64,000 nucleotides of DNA, taken from positions 1 through 64,000 of the forward strand of contig CAJMQU010000019.1 in NCBI GenBank assembly GCA_905215555.1, read 5' to 3'. The stretch's first letter is position 1, and each line of letters begins with the position of its first letter. The notes under the pieces were generated by a model, which saw only the letters and a program-made list of their open reading frames with translations, made no database searches and was not told the DNA's origin. This stretch comes from an uncultured bacterium (lineage in GTDB: Bacteria > Bacteroidota > Bacteroidia > Bacteroidales > Bacteroidaceae). Positions 43,287 to 52,775 of this stretch are shown piece by piece. The translations under genes and the position numbers were made by a program.

Positions 43287-46200
43287 ATGAAAAAACAAAA
43301 CCTTTTACACCTTATTATTATATATGCTAGTTTTATTGCATCTGTTACCTTACAAGCACAGGAGCATTTTGTTGACCGCTATAATGTTTCATACATCACC
43401 ATGAACGATGGTCTTCCCCATAATTTTATCGATGATATTTATAAAGATACCCGAGGATTTCTTTGGATTTCCACTGCCGGTGGTGGACTCTCCCGATATG
43501 ACGGTTACGAATTTATCCACTTTAATTCTAACACCCCTCATTGTAAACTTAGAAGTAATTTTATACGTAATGTATATGAAGATACTTATCAACGCCTATG
43601 GATTGTATCGGAAGGAGGCACAGACATTATTGATTTATTAACCTTGCAATCCATTATCCCCAATGATCCGAAAGGACTTCTTAGCACTTTGTTGAACCAA
43701 CCTGCATATGCAGTAATACGCGATTCGCAAAATTGCATATGGCTGCAATGTGGTAACGAACTTCATCGAATTACCTTTGACGCCAAAGGAGATATAGAGA
43801 CTTTATCAACTTTAACGTTACCCAATTTGTCCGAACCGGATCTTGTATTAAAGGATATTGATGAAGACGGGAAAATATGGACTGCAATAAATGGCACAAT
43901 TTATAAAATCATCCCGAATGATCAGGGAGGACTAGAAAAGAGCCATATATCGGAGAAACTAACGTTCCTACCTGATACCTATCTGAAAGATATGTTGGCA
44001 AAAGAAAATGAAGTATGGATAGCCACGCATGCAGGATTGTACCGCTATAACAAGAACAGTAATGCAATAAAAATTTACGAAAACATCCCCAATGATCCAC
44101 ACTCCATTTCACAAAATTATCTGACCAGCCTTGCTATCACCAACGATAAGCAGTTGATTGCAGGAACACTGCGTGGTGCGAATATTTATAATCCAATCAC
44201 AGACAGTTTCGAACATCTCGCCCATAATTCTACCGGCGACAGCCAATTAAATAGCAACTTTATCAATTGTATAAAAGTAGACGGAAAACAGATATGGATC
44301 GGCACAGAAAGCGGAGGTATCAACAAACTCGCACCCAAACGTTTATCTATACATAACTACATACATGATAAAGAAATCCCCTCAAGCCTGTCTGACAATC
44401 CGGTAAATGTCATTTATGAAGATAAAGAAAAAAACTTATGGGTAGGCACTGTGGAAGGAGGCTTAAATCTGAAGAAACAAGGGAGTGAACAGTTTCTCCA
44501 CTACAGATGGGAACGTGGTGAGATAAGCCATAATTCTGTCAGTAGCCTTGCCAGTGACAACCAAGGTCGGTTATGGGTTGGTACTTGGGGCGGTGGAATC
44601 AATATTATGAATCCCCAAAAGCTGAATCGTCCTCTCCAAGTCATATATACATATCCAGAAACTGGATTTCCACTATTCTTCATAGCAGTACTTATTTATG
44701 ACCCTATCAATAACGGGATGTGGGTAGGTGCCAATCGAGGACTCTTTTTTTACGATATGGCAACTCAGAAATTCATTTCCCCTTTTGCTGATCATATGGC
44801 AGAAAATGTACGTGGTTGCCTCGGTGCCCTCATCGATAAAGAAGATAAATTATGGATAGGCAGTACGGAAGGAGTATATATCATAGACCTTCATTCTCGC
44901 TCCACCAAATCAGATAAAGGAGAGTTCCAGTATCGGCATCTCAATTATAAGCTGGACAATCCCCAATCAAAGCTAATAGAGAAGATCAGTTGCTTCTGTG
45001 AAACGACAGATGGAACACTGTGGCTGGGTAGCAACGGATATGGCATTTATAAAAGAGTTGTTGATGACCAAGGCAAAGAAAAATTCATTTCTTATAATAC
45101 CACCCAAGACCTGATCAACAATAATGTCCGGAGTATGCAAGAAGGTATAGACGGCAATATCTGGATAGGAACAAATAATGGACTTTCCTGTTATCACCCG
45201 ACAGAGAACCGTTTTACGAATTACACGAAACAAGATGGACTACCCGATGCTCAATTCTACTGGAACGCCTCATGTCATTCATCAGACGGCATCCTCTATT
45301 TTGGTACCGTTGCAGGACTCACAGCTATTGAAAGCAATTTTCCACCCAGCATAATCCAACCGGCCAATGTAAGATTCACCAAACTGAGAATCGGGAATCA
45401 AGATATTCTTCCCGGTAACATATATCTATCCCAAGACATTGCTGTCACCCAGGAAATAAAATTTCATGAAAAAGAGAAATCATTTTCATTGGAATTCTCA
45501 GCCCTAAATTTTGAACCGGATAATACGGCCACATATAGCTATCGTCTTCTCGGATTTGAAGATAGATGGGTACAAGTGCCTGGAAACCGACGATTTGTGA
45601 GTTACACAAACCTGCGTCCGGGAACTTACACCCTGCAAGTAAAATATACGCCCGACGGAGAAAATGGAACAGAGAATATCACACAACTAAAAATAATTAT
45701 CCAGCCCTACTTCTATAAAACTACTTGGTTTATTTTATTGCTTATAAGTTTCGCGCTATTAATCACTTGGCAAATTTATCAATGGCGCATACGGAACTTT
45801 AAACAACAAAGAGAACTGTTACATCGTACAGTGGAAGAACGTACATACCAGTTGGAACAACAAAAACAGCTATTGGAGAATCAAACGGAAGAACTCTCCA
45901 GGCAAAATAATACACTAAAACAACAAAATGAAAAAATCACCCGACAAAAAGCTCAATTAAGCCGTATGGCACACAAAGTTCAAGAGCTGACATTAGATAA
46001 GATTGCCTTCTTTACTAATATTACACATGAATTTCGTACCCCGATAACCTTGATTATCGGCCCCATTGAACGTGCTCTTAAACTGAGTTATAATCCGCAG
46101 GTAATAGAACAATTAAACTTTGTGGAACGCAACTCTAAATATTTATTATCTCTTGTCAATCAGTTAATGGACTTCCGAAAGGTAGAATCCGGTAAACTGA

Positions 46201-47558
46201 ATATAGTAAAAACTAAAGGAAACTTTCTAAATTTTATAATCTCATTACTCACTCCTTTTGAAGTGTTTGCCAAAGAACGGAATATCGCGATTAAACACTA
46301 TTTCCATATGAAAGATCCTGAAATCCGTTACGATGAGGAAGCTATGCATAAAGTAATTACCAATCTGCTAAGCAATGCTATTAAATTCACTCCCGATAAT
46401 GGGAAAATATCCGTATATATAGCTACATTACCGGCAAAAGAAAGTAAGGAAGTACTTTACCTCTGCGTCAGTGATAACGGAACAGGTATTCCGGAACAAG
46501 ATATAGAGCAGATATTCAACCGCTTCTACCAATCAAAGAAACAAGTGAAATATCCTGTATACGGACAAACCGGTACCGGCATAGGATTATATCTCTGTAA
46601 ACGTATCGTACTGATGCACGATGGAGACATAAGTGTCCGTAACAACCCCGGTTCCGGCTGTTCTTTCCGCATCTTGCTTCCATTACCCAAGGAAGAAGAC
46701 ATAAACGATCAGCTTATTATTGAAAATAACATACCACTTACAACACCCGCAACAGTGGACGATGAGTTACCTAAAGAAAAAGCAGCCTTGAATATTCTGG
46801 TTGTAGAAGACAATGCTGACATGAGAGGATATATCCGTTCTATTCTCCGCGATTATTATAATGTACTCGAAGCTTGTAACGGTGCAGAAGCCATTGAAAT
46901 ATTAAACCGGCAATCGATAGATTTCATTGTCAGTGACCTGATGATGCCCGTAATGGATGGCATAGAGCTGTCACGTCGGGTAAAAGAGACCTTTACAAAC
47001 TCACACATTCCTTTCCTGATGCTTACTGCCAAGACATCACCTGAAACCCGTCTGGAAAGTTACCGCATAGGAGTAGACGAATATCTTCTAAAACCTTTTG
47101 ATGAGACTCTTCTATTAACCCGTATTGAAAATATTCTGGAGAATCGTAGACGCTACCAGAGACAATTCAGGGCAAATATGGATGTTGAAGTACTAAATAT
47201 AGAAGAAGAATCAGGAGACAAGAAGTTCATCAACCAAGTGATGGAAGTCGTGAAAGAACACTATAAAAACCCCTACTTCGAAGTCAGCGACTTCAGCGAG
47301 GCTGTTGGAGTAAGCAAAAGTCTGCTGAACAAGAAACTTCAAAGCCTCATCGGACAGTCCGCCGGGCAATTCATCCGTAACTACAGACTGAATACTGCCC
47401 GGGAACTGATTCTCAAAAACCGGGAAACCAAACAAATGAACATTGCAGAAATAGCATACGAGGTAGGTTTCAATGACCCCAAATATTTTGCCCGTTGCTT
47501 CAGTAAACAATTCAATATGAAGCCCAGTGAACTGATGAATGAAGGAGATAATAACTAA
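43287..47558 (+). CDS. Hybrid two-component system regulator (HTCS) of the arabinan PUL
   Basis: This 1423-residue protein runs in order: signal peptide, periplasmic propeller (about 25-705, blades such as LWISTAGGGLSRYDG and LWVGTWGGGINIM), Y_Y_Y domain (about 715-800), membrane segment (about 810-830), a long coiled coil (about 840-895), HisKA with His914 (FFTNITHEFRTPITLIIG), HATPase (NLLSNAIKFTPDNG, GTGIGLYLCKRI), receiver with Asp1217 (SDLMMPVMDG) and AraC-type HTH. The ATG at 43287 begins a normal signal peptide; a GTG at 43194 lies inside the operator and is rejected. It should sense arabino-oligosaccharides, as the BT0366 counterpart does (from memory), and control both flanking operons. 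Confidence 0.96.
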   Translation: MKKQNLLHLIIIYASFIASVTLQAQEHFVDRYNVSYITMNDGLPHNFIDDIYKDTRGFLWISTAGGGLSRYDGYEFIHFNSNTPHCKLRSNFIRNVYEDTYQRLWIVSEGGTDIIDLLTLQSIIPNDPKGLLSTLLNQPAYAVIRDSQNCIWLQCGNELHRITFDAKGDIETLSTLTLPNLSEPDLVLKDIDEDGKIWTAINGTIYKIIPNDQGGLEKSHISEKLTFLPDTYLKDMLAKENEVWIATHAGLYRYNKNSNAIKIYENIPNDPHSISQNYLTSLAITNDKQLIAGTLRGANIYNPITDSFEHLAHNSTGDSQLNSNFINCIKVDGKQIWIGTESGGINKLAPKRLSIHNYIHDKEIPSSLSDNPVNVIYEDKEKNLWVGTVEGGLNLKKQGSEQFLHYRWERGEISHNSVSSLASDNQGRLWVGTWGGGINIMNPQKLNRPLQVIYTYPETGFPLFFIAVLIYDPINNGMWVGANRGLFFYDMATQKFISPFADHMAENVRGCLGALIDKEDKLWIGSTEGVYIIDLHSRSTKSDKGEFQYRHLNYKLDNPQSKLIEKISCFCETTDGTLWLGSNGYGIYKRVVDDQGKEKFISYNTTQDLINNNVRSMQEGIDGNIWIGTNNGLSCYHPTENRFTNYTKQDGLPDAQFYWNASCHSSDGILYFGTVAGLTAIESNFPPSIIQPANVRFTKLRIGNQDILPGNIYLSQDIAVTQEIKFHEKEKSFSLEFSALNFEPDNTATYSYRLLGFEDRWVQVPGNRRFVSYTNLRPGTYTLQVKYTPDGENGTENITQLKIIIQPYFYKTTWFILLLISFALLITWQIYQWRIRNFKQQRELLHRTVEERTYQLEQQKQLLENQTEELSRQNNTLKQQNEKITRQKAQLSRMAHKVQELTLDKIAFFTNITHEFRTPITLIIGPIERALKLSYNPQVIEQLNFVERNSKYLLSLVNQLMDFRKVESGKLNIVKTKGNFLNFIISLLTPFEVFAKERNIAIKHYFHMKDPEIRYDEEAMHKVITNLLSNAIKFTPDNGKISVYIATLPAKESKEVLYLCVSDNGTGIPEQDIEQIFNRFYQSKKQVKYPVYGQTGTGIGLYLCKRIVLMHDGDISVRNNPGSGCSFRILLPLPKEEDINDQLIIENNIPLTTPATVDDELPKEKAALNILVVEDNADMRGYIRSILRDYYNVLEACNGAEAIEILNRQSIDFIVSDLMMPVMDGIELSRRVKETFTNSHIPFLMLTAKTSPETRLESYRIGVDEYLLKPFDETLLLTRIENILENRRRYQRQFRANMDVEVLNIEEESGDKKFINQVMEVVKEHYKNPYFEVSDFSEAVGVSKSLLNKKLQSLIGQSAGQFIRNYRLNTARELILKNRETKQMNIAEIAYEVGFNDPKYFARCFSKQFNMKPSELMNEGDNN

Positions 47559-47651
47559 TTCTACAAGATTGATTGGCACAATAATCATTCATAAGAGGTT
47601 TCTTATATGTCAAATATTATAATAATTGTAATTCATACACTCAAATACTCG

Positions 47652-47682
47652 TTTGTCCACCTCTAATATTCGTTTATCCACC
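47652..47682 (+). promoter_or_regulatory. Predicted HTCS operator, transport-operon copy
   Basis: TTTGTCCACC (47652-47661) and TTTATCCACC (47673-47682) lie 21 bp apart, joined by TCTAATATTCG. A weaker third word (TGTTTGGACG) follows. The second TCCACC ends 20 nt before the -7 box at 47703, exactly as in the copy at 43171-43203. Confidence 0.75.
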
Positions 47683-47702
47683 CCTAAAAGCATGTTTGGA
47701 CG

Positions 47703-47710
47703 TACTTTTG
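47703..47710 (+). promoter_or_regulatory. -7 box of the rightward arabinan transport operon
   Basis: TACTTTTG matches TAnnTTTG with a predicted leader of about 58 nt. The -33 region carries the proximal operator repeat instead of TTTG. Confidence 0.65.
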
Positions 47711-47774
47711 CATTCCTACTTAATGTATCAGGTTAAGTAGAATAACTAATTGTTAAACCAATAATATCTGTATT

Positions 47775-49625
47775 ATGAAGACAAGAAAATGGCCGGTACC
47801 CATCCTGGCGGCATTTACAGTCCTTTCATTTTGGGCCTGCGAGGATTGGGGGCAAATGGACCCTCCAGCAGGAACTCTGAAAAATCCCAAATTAGAGCAA
47901 GTTGCAAAGATTACTTTTGAGGATAAAGAATTTGATCCTCAAAGCCTCAACTATTATGCCTACGAAGGCGGAGACATAGCTGAGATTGAAGACGACAATG
48001 TACATGGTAAAGTACTTCACTTACCTGATGGTTATGCCCGTATGTTCAATCCACTGAATAGTGTGGAAGTACAGAATGGCGTGTCATTGACATTCTGGGT
48101 GAAACAGGCACCCCGCATCGATGAAGAAACGGAAGAAGAGTTGGAACCGGATTTGGTTGGTGCTCTCTTCTCTTTCCAAAACAGTAATGGCACACAGCGC
48201 ACGTTCCTCACCGCCAACGGCTGGCTGAAGTATGAAGGGGTAGATGGTGAATACGAGGTCAACAACCCCGAAACGAACAAAGTATCCAAAAACCCATTGC
48301 TGCTACCCTCCGGAGAATGGCACTACATGGCCATTACTATCCGCAATGACGGCTATAGCATCTATGTGGATGGCAAACAACGCATTGACAAGACCGTAGA
48401 GAAATCAGACTTTGACTTCAAAAAGATAGTACAGTTCATGGCCAGTACACCTTATATATATATAGGTTACGGTTCAGACACTCCCACACAAGAGATGTGG
48501 ATAGATGATATCGCAATTTATCGTAACCAAATTACCGACAGTCAATGTCAAATGCCAAACATAGGCGGAGAAGAGGGAACATTCGAATATCTTGTCGGCG
48601 ATCCTATCATCACTGTAGGTGCAGAAGACAACTCAGCAGCTTGGTGGACAGCATTCTCCAACTATTTCAGAATACCTGCCGACGGCAATATGAAGTTCAA
48701 ATTCACCAACCACACCAATGGTGCCGGCAACTGGAACAACTGGTGCTTCTGTCTCTGCACTGATGACGAACGAAATGGAAGTGACTATGCCGAATACTTC
48801 GTTATCCGTTCCGACCTCTACGGATGGGGTGACAGCTATGGCTCAGGTACATGGACCGATGAAGGCTACGGTGACTGGGATGCTTTCCGGGCCGACATGG
48901 AAGGTGCAGAAGTGACTGTGAATGTCCAACGCAGCGGAGCAACGGTGACTGTAGAAGCAGTGGCCAAAGCCATCAACGGCAACGTGTACAGAGAAACTTT
49001 CACCACCACTTGCGGTGACGGCACACAAGTAGTCCGAGCCTTCTTTATAATGGATGGTTCGCACATCGTATTCGACACTGAAGAAACCACTGCATTGACC
49101 AAAATAGCACTGACAAAGACTACTATCGGCGCCGAAGACTGTTCGGCTGCTTGGTGGACTGAATTCTCAGACTATTTCCCAATCCCTGTCGGACAGAATC
49201 TGCATCTCGAATTCGAGAATCACACCAGCGGTGCCGGCAACTGGAATAACTGGAATCTCTGCCTCTGCACAGATGCTGAACGAGACGGCAATGAGTATGC
49301 CGAATATTTCGTTATCCGTTCCGATCTTTACGGATGGGGCGACAGCTATGCTTCGGGTACATGGAGTAATGAGGGCTACGGCGACTGGGACACTTTCCGT
49401 TCTGACATGGAAGGAGCCAAAGTTATCATCGACATCCAGCGTAACGGCGCTACAGTGACAACCACAGCCGTAGCTACCGCCAAGAATGGCAACGTGTATA
49501 AAGAAGCCTTTGTGACAGACTGCGGTGACGGGAATCAAATAATACGGGCATTCCTCATCGTAGATGGGGCTCATCTCAAGATGGATAATTCAAACTGCTA
49601 TCTGTACATTCAGTTATTCAAGTAA
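47775..49625 (+). CDS. Surface glycan-binding lipoprotein with LamG-like and duplicated C-terminal domains
   Basis: This 616-residue protein has an unusual lipobox (FWAC, Cys22). A LamG/concanavalin-like domain (about 45-250) includes VSLTFWVKQAP, WHYMAITIRNDGYSIYVDGK and EMWIDDIAIY. Two copies of a Trp-rich domain follow (281-434 and 451-604). They align without gaps at a 170-residue offset and share GAGNWNNW, AEYFVIRSDLYGWGDSY and EGYGDWD. No catalytic motif is seen. Being first in the susCD operon, it is probably a surface glycan-binding protein for arabinan, equivalent in place to BT0365 (from memory). The binding role is inference. Confidence 0.8.
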   Translation: MKTRKWPVPILAAFTVLSFWACEDWGQMDPPAGTLKNPKLEQVAKITFEDKEFDPQSLNYYAYEGGDIAEIEDDNVHGKVLHLPDGYARMFNPLNSVEVQNGVSLTFWVKQAPRIDEETEEELEPDLVGALFSFQNSNGTQRTFLTANGWLKYEGVDGEYEVNNPETNKVSKNPLLLPSGEWHYMAITIRNDGYSIYVDGKQRIDKTVEKSDFDFKKIVQFMASTPYIYIGYGSDTPTQEMWIDDIAIYRNQITDSQCQMPNIGGEEGTFEYLVGDPIITVGAEDNSAAWWTAFSNYFRIPADGNMKFKFTNHTNGAGNWNNWCFCLCTDDERNGSDYAEYFVIRSDLYGWGDSYGSGTWTDEGYGDWDAFRADMEGAEVTVNVQRSGATVTVEAVAKAINGNVYRETFTTTCGDGTQVVRAFFIMDGSHIVFDTEETTALTKIALTKTTIGAEDCSAAWWTEFSDYFPIPVGQNLHLEFENHTSGAGNWNNWNLCLCTDAERDGNEYAEYFVIRSDLYGWGDSYASGTWSNEGYGDWDTFRSDMEGAKVIIDIQRNGATVTTTAVATAKNGNVYKEAFVTDCGDGNQIIRAFLIVDGAHLKMDNSNCYLYIQLFK

Positions 49626-49650
49626 TAACCTCTATAAACAAGAATATATT

Positions 49651-52600
49651 ATGGACAATAAAAAAATCACAATATCAGCAGTCCAACGCTTGGCGGGTAT
49701 GCTACTGGCATTCGCCTTCCTGCTGACCGGACAAATGCTCTTTGCACAATCCAAGCAAGTGACAGGTGTCGTAAAAGATGCTACCGGAGAAACAGTCATC
49801 GGTGCCAGCGTACTTGAAAAAGGTACTACCAATAATGGTACTATCACAGACTTTGATGGTAACTTCAAATTAACTGTTGGCAATCCTAATGCTACATTAC
49901 AGATTTCATTCGTTGGCTATCAGACACAAGAAATCAACCTGAATGGAAAGAGTTCTATCGTAGTTACTCTTAAAGAAGACTCTGAAATGCTGGACGAAGT
50001 AGTGGTAGTAGGCTATGGTGCACAAAAAAAGGAGAGCGTGGTAGGTGCCATCTCACAGGTATCTTCCAAAGAACTGCTCCAGTCACCTGCCGCCAACGTA
50101 TCCCAAGCCATTGCCGGTAAAATTTCAGGTGTTATCACCTCACAAACTTCCGGTGCCCCCGGTTCGGACGATACGCAAATCTACATCCGCGGTCGTGCCA
50201 CTTTTGCCGGTGATGCCCAACCACTCGTTTTGGTAGATGGCATAGAACGTGAATTCTCGCAGATTGCCCCAGACGATATCGAAACGATTTCAGTACTGAA
50301 AGATGCTTCTGCAACAGCAGTTTATGGTGTACGTGGTGCAAATGGTGTAATGCTGATTACCACCAAACGCGGTAGAGAGCAGAAACCTGAAGTGAGTCTG
50401 ACTGCTAACTGGCAAATTCAAAGCCCTACACGCACAGATACTTACCTGAACTCTTATCAATCGGTAAGTTTGCTGGAAGAAGCCCTTGCAAACGACGGAC
50501 TCCCTTCTCAATATTCTGCCAGTGACCTTGAAATGTATCGTAAATCATGTGCCGGCGAATTAAACGGCTTGGATGCAATGTTATACCCCAATGTTAACTG
50601 GTATGATGAAGTATTGAAAAGTTCTTCGCCTGCACAACGCTATAATGTCAGCGTACGTGGTGGTACAAAACGTATGCGTTACTATGCTTCCGGCGAATTA
50701 TACGACCAAAAAGGTTTGATTAAGAACTTAAGCAACGACAAGTATGGCAATTCTTCAAGCCCCAGTTTCCGTCGTTATGCATTCCGTGCCAATATGGACT
50801 TGTTCCTGACGAAAGACCTAACTTTCTCCGTCAACTTCGGTACCCGCTTCGAAGAACGTAAAGGTTCTAATACTACTGAAAGGGCAGATTACAGCCAGAT
50901 ATTCTATGAAATGAACCACACACCCGGATGGCTTTTCCCCGTATCGACAGTAGTTCAGAACGGCGAAAAGCAGGAAACTATCTATGGAGGCAGCTCACAA
51001 TATCAGAACAACATCGTAGCTGCTCTGACGAAAGGTGGATATTATAAAGCTACCAATACCATCAATGAAACCAACTTCATTCTTGATTATAAAATGGACT
51101 GGCTGACTGAAGGTTTGAGCGTAAAAGGTATGGCTTCATTCGACTACGATTCTTACGATAAAACCGTGTACGGGGCCAGTTTTGCCACTTATGAATTGAA
51201 TAATCGAGACGATTTTGGTAATATCGATGCCTACAACCGCTTCAATAGTGATGGCGAATTAGCAGGCAGTAAAGACTCTTATACAATTTATAAACTCTAC
51301 ATGGAAGCTCAAATCAACTATGCCCGTAAATTCGGTAAACATGATGTAACAGCCATGTTGCTCTACAACCAGAACGATTACCGTTACAGAGCCGACCTGG
51401 CCAAACGTTATCAAGGTTTGGTAGGTCGTGCTACCTATGGTTACGATGATCGTTATCTGGCTGAAGTGAACTTCGGTTACAATGGTTCTGAAAATTTTAT
51501 GAAAGGTAAACGTTTCGGTTTCTTCCCAGCTTTCTCTTTAGGTTGGCGTATCAGCAATGAGTCTTTTATGGAGAGTACTAAAGACTGGTTGAACAACCTG
51601 AAGCTCCGCGCCTCTTATGGTGAGGTAGGTAACGATGTATATACCGTGAGTGGAGTAGCGCAACGTTTCCTCTATGAAGAAAAATGGAGTCAAATCAGTA
51701 ATGATTATATGTTCGGCACCAGCGGTAAGCCCGGTATCTACGAAACACAATATCCTAACTATGGTGTTACTTGGGAACGTGCCCACAAGTACAATGTCGG
51801 TTTAGAGTTCGGATTATGGAACGGATTACTGAATGGTAATATCGATCTTTTCCACGAAACGCGCAACGACATCCTGACCAACTATCTGACGCGCCCGGAA
51901 TGGGTAGGTGTAACAATGGCTGCCGGTAACTTGGGTGAAACCGTAAACAGTGGTTTCGAGATTGAATTGAAGCATAACAATCATATCGGAAAGGACTTTC
52001 AATACAACATCGGTCTGACTTTCTCTCATGCCAAGAATGAAATTAAGAATATGGATGAACCAGCACTGAAAACGGACTATCGCAAGCGCGAAGGTCACCC
52101 TATTGGTCAGTACTATGGACTGGTATGCGACGGCTTCGTAACAGCTGCCGATGCGGCTGATCCTAATTTTCCAACATCGACCTTTGGTAATGTACAAGTA
52201 GGCGACTTGAAATATCGCGATATGAATAATGATGGTTTTATTGACGAACGAGACGAAACATTCATTGGTTATAGCGATGTACCCGAAAATACGTATGCAC
52301 TCACTTTAGGATGCACTTACAAAGGTATTGGTTTCAGTGTGATGTTCCAAGGTGTCGACCACGTAAGTCGTTATTATGATGCAGAAGCTATGTATGCTTT
52401 CGTCAATGGCGGTAAAGTGAAAGAACACCATCTGGACCGTTGGAGTCCAGCTAAATCGGAGTCCGAGAACCTGGCAAGTGCCAAGTACCCATTGCTGCAC
52501 TACGATAGTTACGGTGACCACAACCAACGTCAGAACTCCTTCTTCCTGAAAAATGGTGCTTTCATGCGTCTGAAGAACATCGAATTGAGCTATACATTGC

Positions 52601-52770
52601 CCACCAAATGGATAGAAAAAGTAGGAATGAGTGACTGCCGCCTCTACGTAAACGGTAACAATCTCATCACCTGGGATCATCTGGATGATCTGTGTGACCC
52701 GGAAAGTAACGGTTCCAACCGCTACCCGATTATGAAGACTGTGAACTTTGGTGTAAACATTAAATTCTGA
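49651..52770 (+). CDS. SusC/RagA TonB-dependent transporter (arabinan PUL, pair 1)
   Basis: This 1039-residue protein has a signal peptide (ending near LFAQ), a carboxypeptidase-regulatory-like domain (VTGVVKDATGETVIGASVLEKG, DFDGNFKL, SFVGYQTQEI), a clear TonB-box region (LDEVVVVGYGAQKK), a plug (AIAGKISGV, IYIRGRATF, ATAVYGVRGANGVMLITTKRG) and a barrel ending in NFGVNIKF. The ATG at 49651 (MDNKKITIS) is used; an ATG at 49564 lies inside the previous gene. It imports arabino-oligosaccharides with the SusD that starts 5 bp later. Confidence 0.96.
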   Translation: MDNKKITISAVQRLAGMLLAFAFLLTGQMLFAQSKQVTGVVKDATGETVIGASVLEKGTTNNGTITDFDGNFKLTVGNPNATLQISFVGYQTQEINLNGKSSIVVTLKEDSEMLDEVVVVGYGAQKKESVVGAISQVSSKELLQSPAANVSQAIAGKISGVITSQTSGAPGSDDTQIYIRGRATFAGDAQPLVLVDGIEREFSQIAPDDIETISVLKDASATAVYGVRGANGVMLITTKRGREQKPEVSLTANWQIQSPTRTDTYLNSYQSVSLLEEALANDGLPSQYSASDLEMYRKSCAGELNGLDAMLYPNVNWYDEVLKSSSPAQRYNVSVRGGTKRMRYYASGELYDQKGLIKNLSNDKYGNSSSPSFRRYAFRANMDLFLTKDLTFSVNFGTRFEERKGSNTTERADYSQIFYEMNHTPGWLFPVSTVVQNGEKQETIYGGSSQYQNNIVAALTKGGYYKATNTINETNFILDYKMDWLTEGLSVKGMASFDYDSYDKTVYGASFATYELNNRDDFGNIDAYNRFNSDGELAGSKDSYTIYKLYMEAQINYARKFGKHDVTAMLLYNQNDYRYRADLAKRYQGLVGRATYGYDDRYLAEVNFGYNGSENFMKGKRFGFFPAFSLGWRISNESFMESTKDWLNNLKLRASYGEVGNDVYTVSGVAQRFLYEEKWSQISNDYMFGTSGKPGIYETQYPNYGVTWERAHKYNVGLEFGLWNGLLNGNIDLFHETRNDILTNYLTRPEWVGVTMAAGNLGETVNSGFEIELKHNNHIGKDFQYNIGLTFSHAKNEIKNMDEPALKTDYRKREGHPIGQYYGLVCDGFVTAADAADPNFPTSTFGNVQVGDLKYRDMNNDGFIDERDETFIGYSDVPENTYALTLGCTYKGIGFSVMFQGVDHVSRYYDAEAMYAFVNGGKVKEHHLDRWSPAKSESENLASAKYPLLHYDSYGDHNQRQNSFFLKNGAFMRLKNIELSYTLPTKWIEKVGMSDCRLYVNGNNLITWDHLDDLCDPESNGSNRYPIMKTVNFGVNIKF

Positions 52771-52775
52771 TAAAA

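Noticed and set aside
47611..47630. ATAAGA/TCTTAT-type hairpin after the arabinan HTCS
   Set aside because: The stem is only about six A/T pairs without a T run, too weak to call a terminator.
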